Notes under the pieces: generated by a model
Seen by the model: only the letters and a program-made list of their open reading frames with translations
What the model was told of the DNA's origin: nothing
The model's database searches: none
Shown: positions 12,961 to 24,731 of the stretch, in pieces
How the letters are laid out: every line of letters begins with the position of its first letter
How positions within the stretch are numbered: position 1 is the stretch's first letter
Assembly (NCBI RefSeq): GCF_963678635.1
Contig: NC_087069.1
Coordinates: 44,871,448 to 44,935,447 of the forward strand
Source: Symsagittifera roscoffensis
Taxonomy: Eukaryota; Xenacoelomorpha; Acoela; Convolutidae
Length of the DNA stretch: 64,000 nt
Direction of reading: 5' to 3'
Made by a program: the position numbers and the translations under genes

Positions 12961-14814
12961 AGGCCAGTCATCCAGAAATGGTTATCTCAAAATAGTCAAA
13001 ATTTTTGCTTTGCTCTTATCTTTTTTTCTATTCTTGAGCTTTTGATTGAAAACCGAGGACTCATCTTGCAGTGTTTAGAAAACATTTTGAATGTTTTCCG
13101 AACTAAAAACACCAACTAAGCTTAGACGATATTTCTGCAGTTTGATCTCAAGTGTTCAGATTTTATATGAGGAGAAAGACTATAATAATACGCTTCTTGT
13201 TATCAAAAAACATCGGTCACTTCGATGGCTTCAAGTGAGTGTTGTTTATCTGCAAGATATATCGAGCAAGAAAAACTACACATCAAAATTTTTTATACTA
13301 GTTATTTTTAACTCCCTGTAGTTTTTATAAGAACTGTTTGCAAAAAATGGTTTGTGTTCCTTTGTTTGATTATCAGAACACCGGGGCTGGATCAGGGTTA
13401 TTCGAGCGCTCTTCAACAACAAAATAATTCAAGTTTTTTACCACTTATGTATTTTGGTAAAACGAAATTTGGCGTATCGACCGGTGTTTCAAATATTTTT
13501 TTTTCCAATTACAATTTTTTCCCCTTTTTTCAGAAAAACGACAAAGGTGATTGGAATTTTCTGTGATTCGTGTAAATTAAAAGTCTACTAATCGTTTTAT
13601 CTCAGCAGATATTTTTCAATCCGTTTTTTTAGTTAGAGTTCACTTAGTTCAATTAGATGGATTTTTATTCATGTGATCCGTATCATTTTGTTTTGCCTGT
13701 GCGATATGCAAATTTCCACATCCTAATCAAGTTATGAATATTTTAGCATTCAAATGTATTTGGTTGTCTCCCACAGAGTTTTAATTTATTTTCAAAATAA
13801 TGGAAAACGTCCCTCAAATAACTATTTGAATGTTTGATCAAAGGTACAAATAGAGTGACCCGTTTTTTTTTTCTATAATCTAATTTAGAACTTGAAATGG
13901 AATTTTCAAAGTGTAGACTCTTCAACCTAATAGAAAATGCTATCCAAAGTGCTTTTCCTTGGTAATTGAAGTTTTCACCATGCTCGAACAAGTCTTTGTT
14001 GATAATGCTCCAATAATTCCATCGTTCGATCTGTTATTGTGAAATTGTCAGCCAATAATTTTTGCAATCTCTTTATAAACGGTCTATATACATTTAGCCA
14101 TGTATGGGAGTCAGCACATGATGAAAAAGTAAATATAGTTTTGAAGACAAAATAATCATTTTTTTCTCTTTGTTTTCTTGATTGCCGAATTAATGAGGTA
14201 TTGTTGAAGTTCAAAGTGAATTCTGATCAATTTTTTAAAAACACAAGCGCTGAATATTGAGCAGTTTGATAGCTGGGGACTTCTTAAACCGGTCTCTCTA
14301 TTGTTGAACGGATATTACCATTTTCAGCGGCCAGTCTTAATGTAAATACAACCAAAAGGAAATTAATCTCAGCTCTCCAGAACTCAAAAAAGTCGCAATA
14401 GGTATGCGTGATATTTATTCGCTAAGGATGAGCACTAACATATGTTCAGGTTTTCATCAAATTGGTAACGCCTACTTTAATTGAAAACAAAACAAAACAA
14501 AAAAATCAAATTTGAAAGGGTAGAAAGTTGATTTATTCTTCTTATACGGTATTCAATACACTTTTCAAAGATTACAATACACTATTCAAAGATTCCGACA
14601 AGAAATATTTATATTCGATTTTCTAAATTTGTTAACAGCCGAAAAGTAAATTTAAAAAAAATAATTTTTTCCTGAAGGTGAAAGAAACGGAGAAAGCACT
14701 GATCAAATTTTGAAACTTTAGCTACTTATGAGTTAGTTTTTTCGCTAAAGCGAAGCGTATAGACGAATCCGGGCTCTTATTTGAAAGATGTTTTAAGAAA
14801 CATTTATCCACGAG

Positions 14815-15020
14815 AGACACATAAGAGCTGTACAGCTCATCACGGCGAACCGCTGTTGCGCCCCTTCTTAAGAACTACATGCAATTTTTTTGGATAACTT
14901 TCTGGGCTGAGCAAGTTTGACTCACCCTGAACCTGAAGCAACAGACACGAACATGGTGGGCGTCGAACATCCGACCCTTCTATTCAGAAGCGGAGACGTA
15001 ACCAGTTCACCACCGCTCTA
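14815..15020 (-). repeat. tRNA-derived SINE-like element
   Basis: On the minus strand, 15020 downward starts with a tRNA-like segment: a box A-like GTGGTGAACTGGTTACG, an anticodon-arm-like CCGCTTCTGAATAGAAGG and a box B-like GATGTTCGACGCC. A body follows that ends with GTGATGAGCTGTACAGCTC. Box B departs from the GGTTCGANTCC consensus. That is expected of a SINE head and unlike a working tRNA gene. The tail block also occurs alone at 9785-9809. Confidence 0.5.
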
Positions 15021-15895
15021 GTGAACTTAATTTAAAGTACAACTAATTAATCATGTTAACTTTTTTTAGACATTTTTTCAACAAACAATTTGCATCAAAG
15101 AAATTTAGAGAGCGACAAAAAATTAAAAACGTTTGATCATTTTGTATTTTACCGGGAGAACTGAAGCGTCTAATTGCAACATGAATGTCTTGATGCCTCT
15201 AACTTTTTGAGGCATCTTAGCTTCCGAAAACCATCGAACCGTTGAGTTAGAAAAACGTTTTAATTATTTGTTGTTTCAGATGGTGCCTTTGAGCTGACTT
15301 AATCGTCAATAACTTTTTGCGTGAACAAAAGTGCAAAATCTAATCAATTTTCCTTGTAATCTGTATCTTGAGGCTAATTCTATTTTTTTTTCACCAAAAA
15401 ATAAATCCTTCGCGTTATAAAGCCAAAGCTCAAAAAACAGAGTTCTTTTTACCAGAGGTCAAGGGAAATTAAACGAATCAAGGTCATATTAGAGCAGTGG
15501 ACTCCACTGCCAGCCTTAGAGGCACAAAATTCATCTTCTGCTGTGGAACTCCAGACAACTGCCTATTTCACAGGTTTTTTCGGATTTGGCGACAAAAGTG
15601 CCTTGGGACACATTTAAATGACGTCACCTTATAACGGAAGCTACAAAAAACAAAAATAAATACGGTAGTTAATTAGCGCATTATCCAGTTTTCGATTTAT
15701 TTTTTTTCTCTGATGTTTGACAGAAATATCACCAGTTGAGAATCCAGGTGTACTCTCGAAATAGATGTTAAATTGATTTTCAAGAATGTTAATTGCAACT
15801 TATTTCTTGAAAAACAATTCAACAACTATTTGCATTTTTTTGGAAATTTTTTGTTTGAGCATAGAATTAATTTTTTTATTCGGAATTTTGTAGCC

Positions 15896-16138
15896 ATGCG
15901 AAAAAGTTCGTATCAAATAAGTTTCAAATGTGAACATTGTTTACTGGACCTAACTGATCAAATAATTCCTTTTAATCGACCTAAAATATATGCGTTTAAA
16001 AGTAATCGATTTATCTTTTCGGGCTATTTATCGTTCGACTTAATCGTGCGTGAAAGTAAAAGACAAAAGCTTTTCTTCAGTTTTGAGACCGCAATAGCCT
16101 TCAGGCACGCAGGTGTGGCCACGTTGTCTGCGAGGTAA
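15896..16138 (+). CDS. Unassigned open frame in the GPCR intron
   Basis: Starting at the in-frame ATG (15896), about 80 residues are open to the TAA at 16136-16138; the frame is open from upstream without an ATG. It contains a CEHC-type Cys pair and ends in TLSAR, where AGGTAAAT could be a splice donor. No family is recognised. It may be chance, a transposon remnant or an alternative exon. Confidence 0.18.
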   Translation: MRKSSYQISFKCEHCLLDLTDQIIPFNRPKIYAFKSNRFIFSGYLSFDLIVRESKRQKLFFSFETAIAFRHAGVATLSAR

Positions 16139-17934
16139 ATATGTTTAAGTGGCGAAGGACTGATTTTCAAGTAATTTGTTCACGCTATGCTGGTATAATA
16201 GACACCAACGCGAAACAGCAAATTAGATACAATATTATTTCAATGCCAAATGTAGCCGATGTTATAACTAGTTGCATCCAGTAGCGAATGTAGGGGTGCA
16301 ATTTTTTTCTCGAGTATAGTTCCATCATCGACACATAAACTACCGCCCCCACCCCCCCCCCCCCTCCCCTCCGTTAATTTCGAAATTTTTTGTTCAAGTA
16401 CTCTGTCACTTTTGGTACGAAAAAATAACGGAAACGAGAAATCGACCCGGCCCATATGAAGAATTATTTCTACAGCTGAGCATCTGAACTTTTTTTACCT
16501 TATAACGGTAATACCTTCTTTGCGAAAACTTTATAATAATTGTAGTTTCAAGCCAAAACTTAACACCATACATTCTTTTTTGGGATATAGTTGAAAAGGT
16601 TCACTGTATAAAGATATGAAATTTAAGTTGACACACTTTTTGGCGCCAATATGTACTTCGGGCTGGTCAAAAGGTTACTGTTTTACTAGAATATAATGAA
16701 AATAAACTGAACAGTGAAAATGAATGGAAGTCTGCTCAATTATTGAAATTAGTGCGGTTAGCGTTTTTCTGACATAATGGATTCGAGCTTTTTTGATCCC
16801 AAAATTTTTCCTATAGACCCTGCGCCGTCGCCCGAAACTAATTGTTTTCAGAAATTTACAGAGTCTACGGCGTTTTTGTAACATAGATAAAGAAGCTAAA
16901 ATTTTTGCTTTGGCTAAAAGCAGAATTTATCTCTCTTTTTGATCGTCTCAAACACAAAAAAAACTAAACGACGTAGCTTCAAAGAGAAAACCAGAAGAAA
17001 CCGCTTCTCTTTGAAAACTGCAGAGTTGTTTCAAAAGCTTTAGGCATAGCTTTAATTCAGTTAACTCAGGAAAATCATTACATCTTCACAACGAAAGCAA
17101 AAAACGAGAAACTATTATTATTTTTTATTCCAGAAAAAATCTGATGTAGAAATAAGCACTAGTTTATATCGCGATTGAACATTGACAGCAGATCGAAAAT
17201 GAAAATTGGTGTATGTTTCTGTATATTTTACATAGTTTAAAGTACTTTGTTATTTTTTTGAAGAAAACTCAATAAAACTGGTTAAATTTAAAAAAATGTT
17301 TGAAAGTTACATGAGGTCTTAAGTTTAATTCTTTTTTGCTGCTGAAGTTTTTCCGTCTCCATTAAGTGATGATAGAAAAGCACTAAATTAGTAATCCATC
17401 AATTTTCAAGACAAACAATTTCATGACTACCTATCCTCCCCCACTATGGTACACGGGGAAATGGGGGTTGGCTGAAAAGACTTTCTTTCACCTAAAGTTT
17501 ACCAGTCCTATATTGAAAAAACATTGACATTCTCAAAATGACAATATCTTAGTTTTTTTATTGAGTTTTCCATATTTCTAAGTCTGGAACTATGCGTTCA
17601 GCTATCAATTTTTTGTCAATTAGAAACCTTGAGCGAAAATTTTTCTTTCCCGTAAAGTTTGGTTCACCATATCGGAGTAAGTTCGATACTTCATGGTAGT
17701 TTTGGTATATTAGTTGTAGCTTCTGTTAGTCTGAGTGCGTTGATTTTGCAAGTTCAATTTTTGGAAATAATTGTTGAATTTTTAATAAACCTCAGGTCTG
17801 CAAAATACAAAGTGTTTTCAGTCAACAAGGAAAAACTATGACTAAGTTTTCTGACACAATTTTCGATGTAGAAACTTGTGACACTTTGGAAAAGTTTTTT
17901 GTCAATCAACTCAAAAACTTTTTAAATTGTTGAT

Positions 17935-18445
17935 GCGACGTTTTCGACGAAAATTACGCATTATTTGTACTCTGGGTGGTTTTTCTCTCCAGGTAATTTT
18001 GGTTTTTCTAACTATTAAAGTTTCACAAACTTTTATAATATCATTCGAGAGGTGTTGTTGTTTTGAGCTGAAAAATGAAAGATATTTCACTGCAGATGAG
18101 TTTTTGTGAATTGTGGGGAGTTTAAGTTTGGCCAACTCGGCCAATTCAAGACAATTAACGCGTGGTATATTTCATGCTAGTAACGCGTCAGCGGAGCTTT
18201 AATCAGCCTTAGAAGTCGTTCTGAATTGCATTGAGTCATACTATTTAGTCTAGTTTAAACTTTGCAAAATTAGAAATATTTACATAGCTTTTACATAGCG
18301 TTTTGAGGGATAATTTTCAAAAAAATCTCAAAAAACTTTTTTTTATTTGAACGTCTCATCAATAATTTAAATGAGTACTCCAAAAAAGTAAAATTCAGTC
18401 GGAACCTTCAGGGTTTCGCCCTGATGCGAGCAGCCGTGTCTCTGT
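17935..18445. repeat. Diverged dispersed repeat, copy 2
   Basis: Partner of 3110-3610, in the same orientation, with the tail GCCCTGATGCGAGCAGCC near 18418. Short open frames on both strands across it are interpreted as by-products of the repeat. Confidence 0.5.
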
Positions 18446-19687
18446 TCATCTGCAAAAGATAACTATGTCTGTATAGAGATTTTATCTTTCTTCTCAAAAA
18501 CTTCCTCAAAAACAAACTTCCCCAAATGAGTTAATATATGATGTTATCATTCCGCCTCCAACAAGCACTTAAAATGAATTCAGATTACATTATTGCTGGT
18601 AGATTGGCGTAAAAAAGACTGGTATAGCGTAGATAAGTATAGGGGCATATTGACATTTAGCGTGGAAAGAAATTGATTAAAATGATGTATAGGTAAATTG
18701 GGATAGAGTTTATTGCCCTGCTACCGAACAATCACGCAGAAAGTGAAACTTTTTTCTTTTATTCAAATAAACAAAGAAGCTAAGATATTAGTAAATTAAT
18801 AAAGACGCGGGCTGAAAAAAAATCAAAGCAGCCCTTAATCAGCGAGATGTTTGAATTTTTGAGCCTATAAATTGAGACAAAATCACTGCTCAACAAACAG
18901 TTTTTTACTGCTGAACAAACAGGGTTTTTTGGAGGAAATTTAAAAAAAATAAAAAAACTTTTGAGGTGAAACTCGAGAAAAACATGATTATTTCAGTTTT
19001 TCAGTCAGCTCATCAGTTAAATAAGTGTACGAGTAGCGATTCAATCTACTAGTAGCGTTTTTCAATACTGTGAAAGTCTTTGGTAAGATGTTTGAAATCC
19101 AGGGTTTACCCGGTTTCTACCCTTGCAACAAATATCAAATAAAAAGCAAAGAAGTGGGACTTAGCTTAATTTGGCTCAAATAATGAGACCTATATCAGTC
19201 TCATTTCATTTTTAGGTCGCAAATGCGCTTCCTGGAATTCTAAAAAATTGGGGTTTGTGTTTTTTCTACCTAATTATACTTCCAAAGTGGGATATTTGGT
19301 TGCCGTTATAGTAACCGATGCTTTCCTGTTTCACTCGCTAATTGACATTTATAGACACTTAAAACCGGAAAAAAATAGCTAGTTTTTGTCAGTTATGGGT
19401 TCTGAGAATTTAAATTTTTTGATCACGCGGCCAAAAACGGGTATTCACAAAATTAATTAGATTTTTTTGTCTCAAGCTAAAAATGAAATCCATTCGGTCG
19501 AGGACAAATGCAAAATTAACAAAATTCTAAGCTAAAAAAAACAGTTCTAAGCTAAAAAAAAAAACAGTTCAAGGCGCTAGTATCAAAGCAGAAAAAGTGA
19601 CGTTCAAAAGTGATGCTTTAGATTTAATTTTCATAACTTTTTACTATCTAAAAGTAACAACAGTTCGGATTTTTGTTTGTTTTGCAG

Positions 19688-20216
19688 GTCTAAACAGATG
19701 ACCTGCTACTCGTCCCAGATTCGAAACGGAGCTTCGACTTCAAACGGGAAGTCAAACGACAAGAAAAACAGCGGCGGCGGCGGGCATTCGATGAGTTTCA
19801 ACAGTGAAATTCCTGTCAAAATGATTGTCGGATTTGTCATTATTGTCGGAATGGCTTGTCTGACTTTTCTCGTGTTTCCCATCCCCTTCTACGTGTTTTT
19901 GATCTTCGGGCTCCATAAAGACGCGAACTGGGTGGGTTTGATGAGCGTATTGAAACAGATTACAGGACTCCAGTTTACCCTGAATACAAGCTGCAACCCG
20001 TATATTTACGCGCTGACTCAGAAAAAGTACCGAGACGCGTTCAGCGAGCTACTGAAGTCAATCTTCATTCGGAAAAACGAAGCGGACGACCGACTTGATT
20101 TGGACGTCGCCCAGGAAACACTGTGCTGGTGTTATAAACTGCCGAGCGGACGAAATAATGGGACTACCACAGCAATGACTGGAAATATGACAATGATGGA
20201 TGAAACTTGCACTTGA
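19688..20216 (+). CDS. GPCR terminal exon: loop 3, TM6, TM7, C-terminal tail
   Basis: This last exon of the receptor begins after TTTTGCAG and ends at a stop at 20214-20216 (about 176 residues). A long Ser/Gly-rich intracellular loop 3 (SGGGGHS) leads to TM6 (VKMIVGFVIIVGMACLTFLV, then FPIPFYVF), loop KDANW, and TM7 with NTSCNPYIYAL, which is the class A NPxxY motif with Ile. Helix 8 follows (TQKKYRDAF) and then a ~50-residue tail containing CWCY, possibly palmitoylated. The classical CWxP toggle of TM6 is absent; VFPIPF stands in its place. Phase matches the TM5 exon exactly. A degenerate copy of the tail and 3' flank lies at 23178-23800. Confidence 0.88.
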
Positions 20217-20221
20217 ACTGA

Positions 20222-20248
20222 GGTTCGAATCCCGCTGTGTGTTTTTTT
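20222..20248 (+). promoter_or_regulatory. Isolated Pol III box B with T-run
   Basis: GGTTCGAATCC is a perfect match to the box B consensus; CGCTGTGTG and a T8 run follow, as at the 3' end of a tRNA gene. Upstream bases are receptor coding sequence and give no tRNA fold or box A. It is a tRNA 3'-end fragment or a chance match. Confidence 0.3.
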
Positions 20249-21535
20249 TCTAGAAGAAACATCATATTTTTTGCAATTTGCGACTAAATACTTTCAGTGC
20301 AGTGGAGAAGCTAAGTTCGAATTGGGAACTCTCTAACTGTGGATATTAAAATACTGATGTTCAAAGTTTTTGTAAATTTTGTCGTACTTCTATCTATAAA
20401 TCCCCTCAAAAATAGTGCACATTTGCAATTTAAAACAGCTTTTGATGTTTTTGAAAAAAGTATTTTTTAGCAATTATCGACGGAGTTTTTGTCAGTGTTT
20501 TTTCTTTGTTTGAAAAATATTGCATCTGCTGCAGAAGAGTTTCAATACAGTAGTTTGTTGTTATTCGATAAAAAAAAAGAGATGTCATTCGCTGTAAAAA
20601 AAAATCAACCTACCTATGCAGTTTTAAGTATAATATATTTCATGAATTGTAGTTATTTCCCTTTGTAAAAAATCTATTTGTGAAACGTTTCCAGTAAATT
20701 TTGCAATTTGTTTCTTTTTTTTTGTCGTTTAAATATTATTTCCAAATTGGCAAAAAAATTATTTTCAAAAACCTAATTCAAACTCTTATTTTTTGAAACT
20801 TCATGTTAGCCTCAAAGTTTTATTTTGTATCGAGGTTTGATTCTCAAAAATCTGAAAACTTCAAATATCGTTTTTGATTTGATTTCTGAAATTTCTCGAT
20901 TCTAATCAAACATGTAGCTCTTTTAATTCAAATGAAAAAAATTTATAATAAATTAGTACAAATCTGAAGGTAACATCTGATTTTCCCTTCTTAAAGGGAA
21001 GAGATGAAAGTTTTAACAGGGTGGTAAGAAATCGATCAACAAACCTACTTTGATTTATTAAGTCATAATCATCAATTAAACTTGAGTGTAGTTTCATAAA
21101 AGAAAAAAACAACTTTTCTGATTACAGAAAAAAAACAAGAACCATATTAGTTGTTTAGTGGTCGGTGGGATTTGAAGAGTAGGGCTGAAACTGCTTGAAA
21201 AACGTCTCCGCACTGGAGCTCCAAGGCAAAATCGGATTAAAATTGAGTTTCATTTTCAGGGTCTATAAAAAATTAAAAATATTCAATTTTGATCGATTAA
21301 AATTAGATTGTGCTGATACTATTTAATACACCATCAATTTATATTGCAAATCAGTTATAGGAGAATTTTTCACCTTTTTAAAAAAAGGCAATCAAACTCC
21401 AATATTATAATTTTTTTTTCATTTATTGAGATGCAAAAGTGAACGCAATCAAAGTCGTAAGCACGCTTTGAGTTAAAGTTGGTTACATCCCGCATCTAAC
21501 ACGTACCTAGTAAATGTTTTTAGTAAAAGAATCTT

Positions 21536-21965
21536 TTTTCAAATCTAAACTTCAGATGTAAAATGGGCTGTGAAATGTTTAAATAACGCTCGGATACTTT
21601 AAGAATGGATTATTTAAGATCTAATTTCAGATCTGAATTTTTTTCTTGAATATGTCAGATGTGAAAAAAGCTATTTCAAATCTAATTCCAGACCTAAAAT
21701 TTAGTTTTTCGTGGTTATTTCAGATCTGAAAAATTAACGATGCTGACAAAATTGTTGGTATTTTTTGATACTTTTGTATTTGATAGCTTCTGCTAGCTAC
21801 TAGCAGGTTTTCAGCAAAGTCTCAAACGTAAGAATGCACAAACTTGTTTCCACAAGCATGAACTTCCCCAGATCTGAAATTTGTAAATACTTGTCAAGCT
21901 CTGAAATAAAGAATTTCAGATCTGAGAATCAGGTTATGTAAGAAATAAAGCATTTCAGATCCTGC
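21536..21965. repeat. Cluster of TTCAGATCTGAA palindromes
   Basis: Perfect or near-perfect copies of TTTCAGATCTGAAA lie at about 21625-21638, 21718-21731, 21869-21880, 21913-21926 and 21952-21963. One-sided variants (CAAATCTAA, CAGACCTAAA) lie between them. Spacing is irregular, so this is not a simple tandem array. Confidence 0.6.
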
Positions 21966-22395
21966 ACAGAAAATCCCCTGGGTCGAGAAGAAAAGTCAAA
22001 AGAATCAATTCTAATGGCTCTTTGTGGTTTGATAAGTTAAAAAAATAATTGCTTCCCATGTTTTCCGCAGACAACAAATTCCTATCTGAGGGGAATAAAA
22101 GTTGATTGTTATCCATTGTTTTATCAATCTAAATTAACTATAAACCATTTAAATTCAATAAAGTAGTTTTTTTACTTTAATTTGGTTTTGCGTGGTGTTT
22201 TTGGTTTTGCAGAAAGAGTGTACGACTTACTCGATTTGTAAACTAACTTTCCTCCAACTGCAGAACAACTCCAAAACCCAACCCCCTCCCCCCAACGTTT
22301 GCCCGTTTGCCACCTTACCCCAACCCCTAACATTTTCCCTTTGTCCTATACCACCGCTAACCCCCTCCCCCAACAAAAAAATTGACATGAATTAG

Positions 22396-22635
22396 TTCAA
22401 AACGTGCAAAAGAATCTGTATGGGTTGAAAATTGCATTCCAAAAAAAATTGAAAAGCGACGATTATGATGGAGTTTTCTAGCCTTTTTCTACAAAATCGA
22501 AAAATAATTAATCATATTTAATTTGTTATGGATTTTTTGCTTGATTAAACATTGCAATTTAATCAAATTGTAATTGGTTGTAATTAATTTTTTCGCTATA
22601 GACACTGACATTGAAACTCGAAATTAAACTCAATT
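22396..22635. repeat. Dispersed repeat, copy 2 (pair with 9505-9750)
   Basis: Same block order as the copy in the GPCR intron, beginning CAAAACGTGCAAAAG and ending TAGACACTGACATTGAAACTC. It is preceded by a C-rich stretch (22270-22375). Confidence 0.45.
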
Positions 22636-23177
22636 TAGACAAAACAGTTTCTGTTATAATGAACTACTTTTAACTTACCTCAGTTGCGGGTCGCCCAACA
22701 CTGTTGCTCCGACTATAAAAGTCAGTGGATACTTTGTCTTCGGGTGTGATTTAGTTAAAAGTTTTTTTTCGGTATTTTTATTTCAATCGAAACTAAGGTT
22801 AATCAAAAAATCATTGGAAGTTGTCAAATTTTCATCATTTTTTCCCTACCTGTAGTGGTGATTCTAACGACATGACAAAACTTCAAAAAACGTTTTATGT
22901 TTTAGTTCAATTTCGAGCGTAGAAAACCAGCAATTAGTCTCATATTACAATGAGGAATTTTTGATTAGGCCGTGTTTTTTTCTGGTTCTGAGCAATGAAA
23001 TTATCTCTGGGAGTTTTTATTGGTTTCTTCTCGGAAAAACGGCACCGCTTTTTCACCATTTTATAGCGATCAAAATTGCTTGCCAGACCATGAAATGTAT
23101 TTCGTCGAAAAAAATTTGGCATGATTCACTGAACAATGCTTGCATTTCCTTAAAAAAACGGTAATTGCATGTTTTAA

Positions 23178-23800
23178 AAAAAAAACGAAGTGGACGGACA
23201 ACTTGATTTAGACGTCACACGAGAAAAGCTTTGCTGATGTTGTAAAACTTCCTCTAGCAGAAAATCCTCTTTGCAATTTGTGCAGTGCAGTCAAACTGGA
23301 AACTTTCTAACTTCGAAATGTTTCTACTGTTGTTTCATGTTATTGTAACTGAGGTTATTGTTAGGATTTCTCGTGTTCTGATTAGTAAAAACCTCCAAAT
23401 ATGCACATTTGCCATTTATGCGAGCTTTTCATGTTTCTGATAAGAGCAATTTTTTGTTTTTTAAGCAATAAGCGTCGGAGTTTTTGTCAGTGATTTTTTT
23501 AATTTTTAAAACGAGGTAGCTGCTGCAGAATAGTTGCACTACAGTAGGTTGGCTTATAGTGAACTTATTTGCGAAATTTCTCGCAGTATGTTTTTGTAAT
23601 TAGCCAATGTTTCCAGTTTTGATAAGATGGACATTTTTTTAAATTTAAAATAATTGTTTTAAAATACAGATAGCTCAAAATTTAGTTTCGTATCCAAGTT
23701 GGAATCTCTCCAAAATCCGACCTTTTTGAAAATCATTATTACTATGATTTCTGAGGGTTTTCTCATTGCATATTTTTGCCTCTAAAAGCCGCTTCTTTTC
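23178..23800 (+). pseudogene. Degenerate copy of the GPCR tail and 3' flank
   Basis: Bases 23185-23235 match the receptor tail at 20083-20130 (AACGAAG-GGACG, then CTTGATTTRGACGTC, then TTTGCTG). An in-frame TGA follows early. The similarity continues through the 3' flank: GTGCAGTG, then GTCGGAGTTTTTGTCAGTG (23470-23495 against 20470-20500), CTGCTGCAGAA, and ACAGTAG. It runs out near 23800, equivalent to about 20900. This is a partial duplication without TM6 or TM7, ~3.1 kb downstream in the same orientation. Confidence 0.7.
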
Positions 23801-23863
23801 ATATTTGAAATCACGTAAATGCTGATCAGGAAGTTGCTGACCTCGAGAATGTTTTTCAGAATT

Positions 23864-24106
23864 TCACGACGAATCACAGACTGCTGCCATTTTTTTCAGA
23901 CTAGACTTAAACAAACTATCAGAACGTATCACGAATATTGCGGTTGCCACACCATTGCGAATACACTCGCCGTTAATTTGAACACTCAGTGAGCTACAGC
24001 GACCATTATTTGACCTTTTTAGCACGTTTCCGCAGTCGAAAATCCTAACCAGAACAGGAAAAACAATTTCGTAAATCTGACATTCGGCGCAATTCACAGA
24101 ACGCTA
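23864..24106 (-). CDS. Possible Cys-containing terminal exon (unassigned)
   Basis: On the minus strand an acceptor-like TTTCAATTAG at about 24116-24107 opens a ~80-residue frame that ends in TGA at 23864-23866. It contains CAEC, FDCGN, NGRCSSLS and GECIRNG. GC content is above that of the flanks, which supports coding. There is no ATG at the start and no partner exon was found, so it could equally be a repeat or transposon remnant. No family is recognised. Confidence 0.28.
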
Positions 24107-24184
24107 ATTGAAATTTTTCAACCAACTTTACCAAAAATATGTTTTTTTATCGTCTCGAATCATGCTCAAAATGCTCAATCATGC

Positions 24185-24371
24185 TTGTTCTCTCTCGACG
24201 GAAATCATCTATGTACAGACTGTTTTCATCAACAAAAAATATTTCGAACGGATTCAACCAAAAAAAAGCTTTTGATCGTATTAGACTGAGAAAAACTGCT
24301 CCTGCAAAAGACTTTCATGAATGAAAACAGAATAAAACTGAGTTTTTTGCAAGTTTCTTTAAAAATTTTGT
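24185..24371. repeat. Left copy of a ~185-bp repeat flanking the LTR element
   Basis: From TGTTCTCTCTCGACGG to CTTTAAAAATT this matches 30012-30198 in the same orientation. Differences are scattered, about one base in ten. It lies directly outside the left LTR. Confidence 0.75.
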
Positions 24372-24722
24372 TGAAAAATTGGATTAATTCACGAGTTAAC
24401 ATGAGTCGGGTTATCTTAAACTAAGACTAGTTTAAGACGAGAAAAATAAAGATCTCCACTATCGAATAGTAGACTTTTATCTAAGACTAGATTAAAAGAC
24501 AAGGTTAAATATAGGCTACGCTATGATACTAAAATGGAGTTTAAAAGGTTCAATTAAGATAAGGTGAGTTAACAAGATTGGTTGCAATGAGAAACATCAA
24601 GTGACCAACATCAGCTAAGCCAAAATTCGTTGCGCTTTTGTTGGCAGGTGTTAACTTAGTAACAAAATCGAACAGACAGCTTGAAGGTTAAACGGTCGCT
24701 AACAGTAATATCCGTTTTGACA
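24372..24722 (-). repeat. 3' LTR of gypsy element
   Basis: Starts TG and ends CA. Pairs with 29656-30004; both carry GATCTCCACTATCGAATAG and ATAGGCTACGCTA and GTTAACAAGATTG. Most differences are single bases. Confidence 0.85.
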
Positions 24723-24731
24723 TTCCCCGCG
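24723..24731 (-). other. Polypurine tract
   Basis: On the minus strand GCGGGGAA lies directly before the TGTCA start of the 3' LTR, where plus-strand DNA synthesis would be primed. It is short. Confidence 0.4.

Larger units (their letters stand above)
6733..19687 (+). other. ~12.95-kb GPCR intron
   Basis: Lies between the phase-matched donor at 6733 (GTAAAC) and acceptor ending at 19687 (TTTTGCAG). It carries several G/C homopolymers (C14 at 6774-6787, C11 at 11589-11599, G15 at 12674-12688, C13 at 16352-16364), many repeats and no convincing nested gene. The TTATAAT/CGATTATAAT motif is very frequent between about 8040 and 12130. Everything in it not listed separately looks like ordinary intronic sequence. 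Confidence 0.7.
20217..23177. other. 3' flank of the GPCR gene, no gene seen
   Basis: AT-rich, without a supported coding region. It holds a perfect box B just after the GPCR stop (20222-20232), a cluster of TTCAGATCTGAA palindromes (21536-21965), a C-rich stretch (22270-22375) and a dispersed repeat (22396-22635). No canonical AATAAA was found close to the GPCR stop, so the transcript end is not fixed. Confidence 0.45.

Noticed and set aside
14950-15020. A tRNA gene
   Set aside because: Box B is imperfect and the arms do not close well; a SINE head explains it better.
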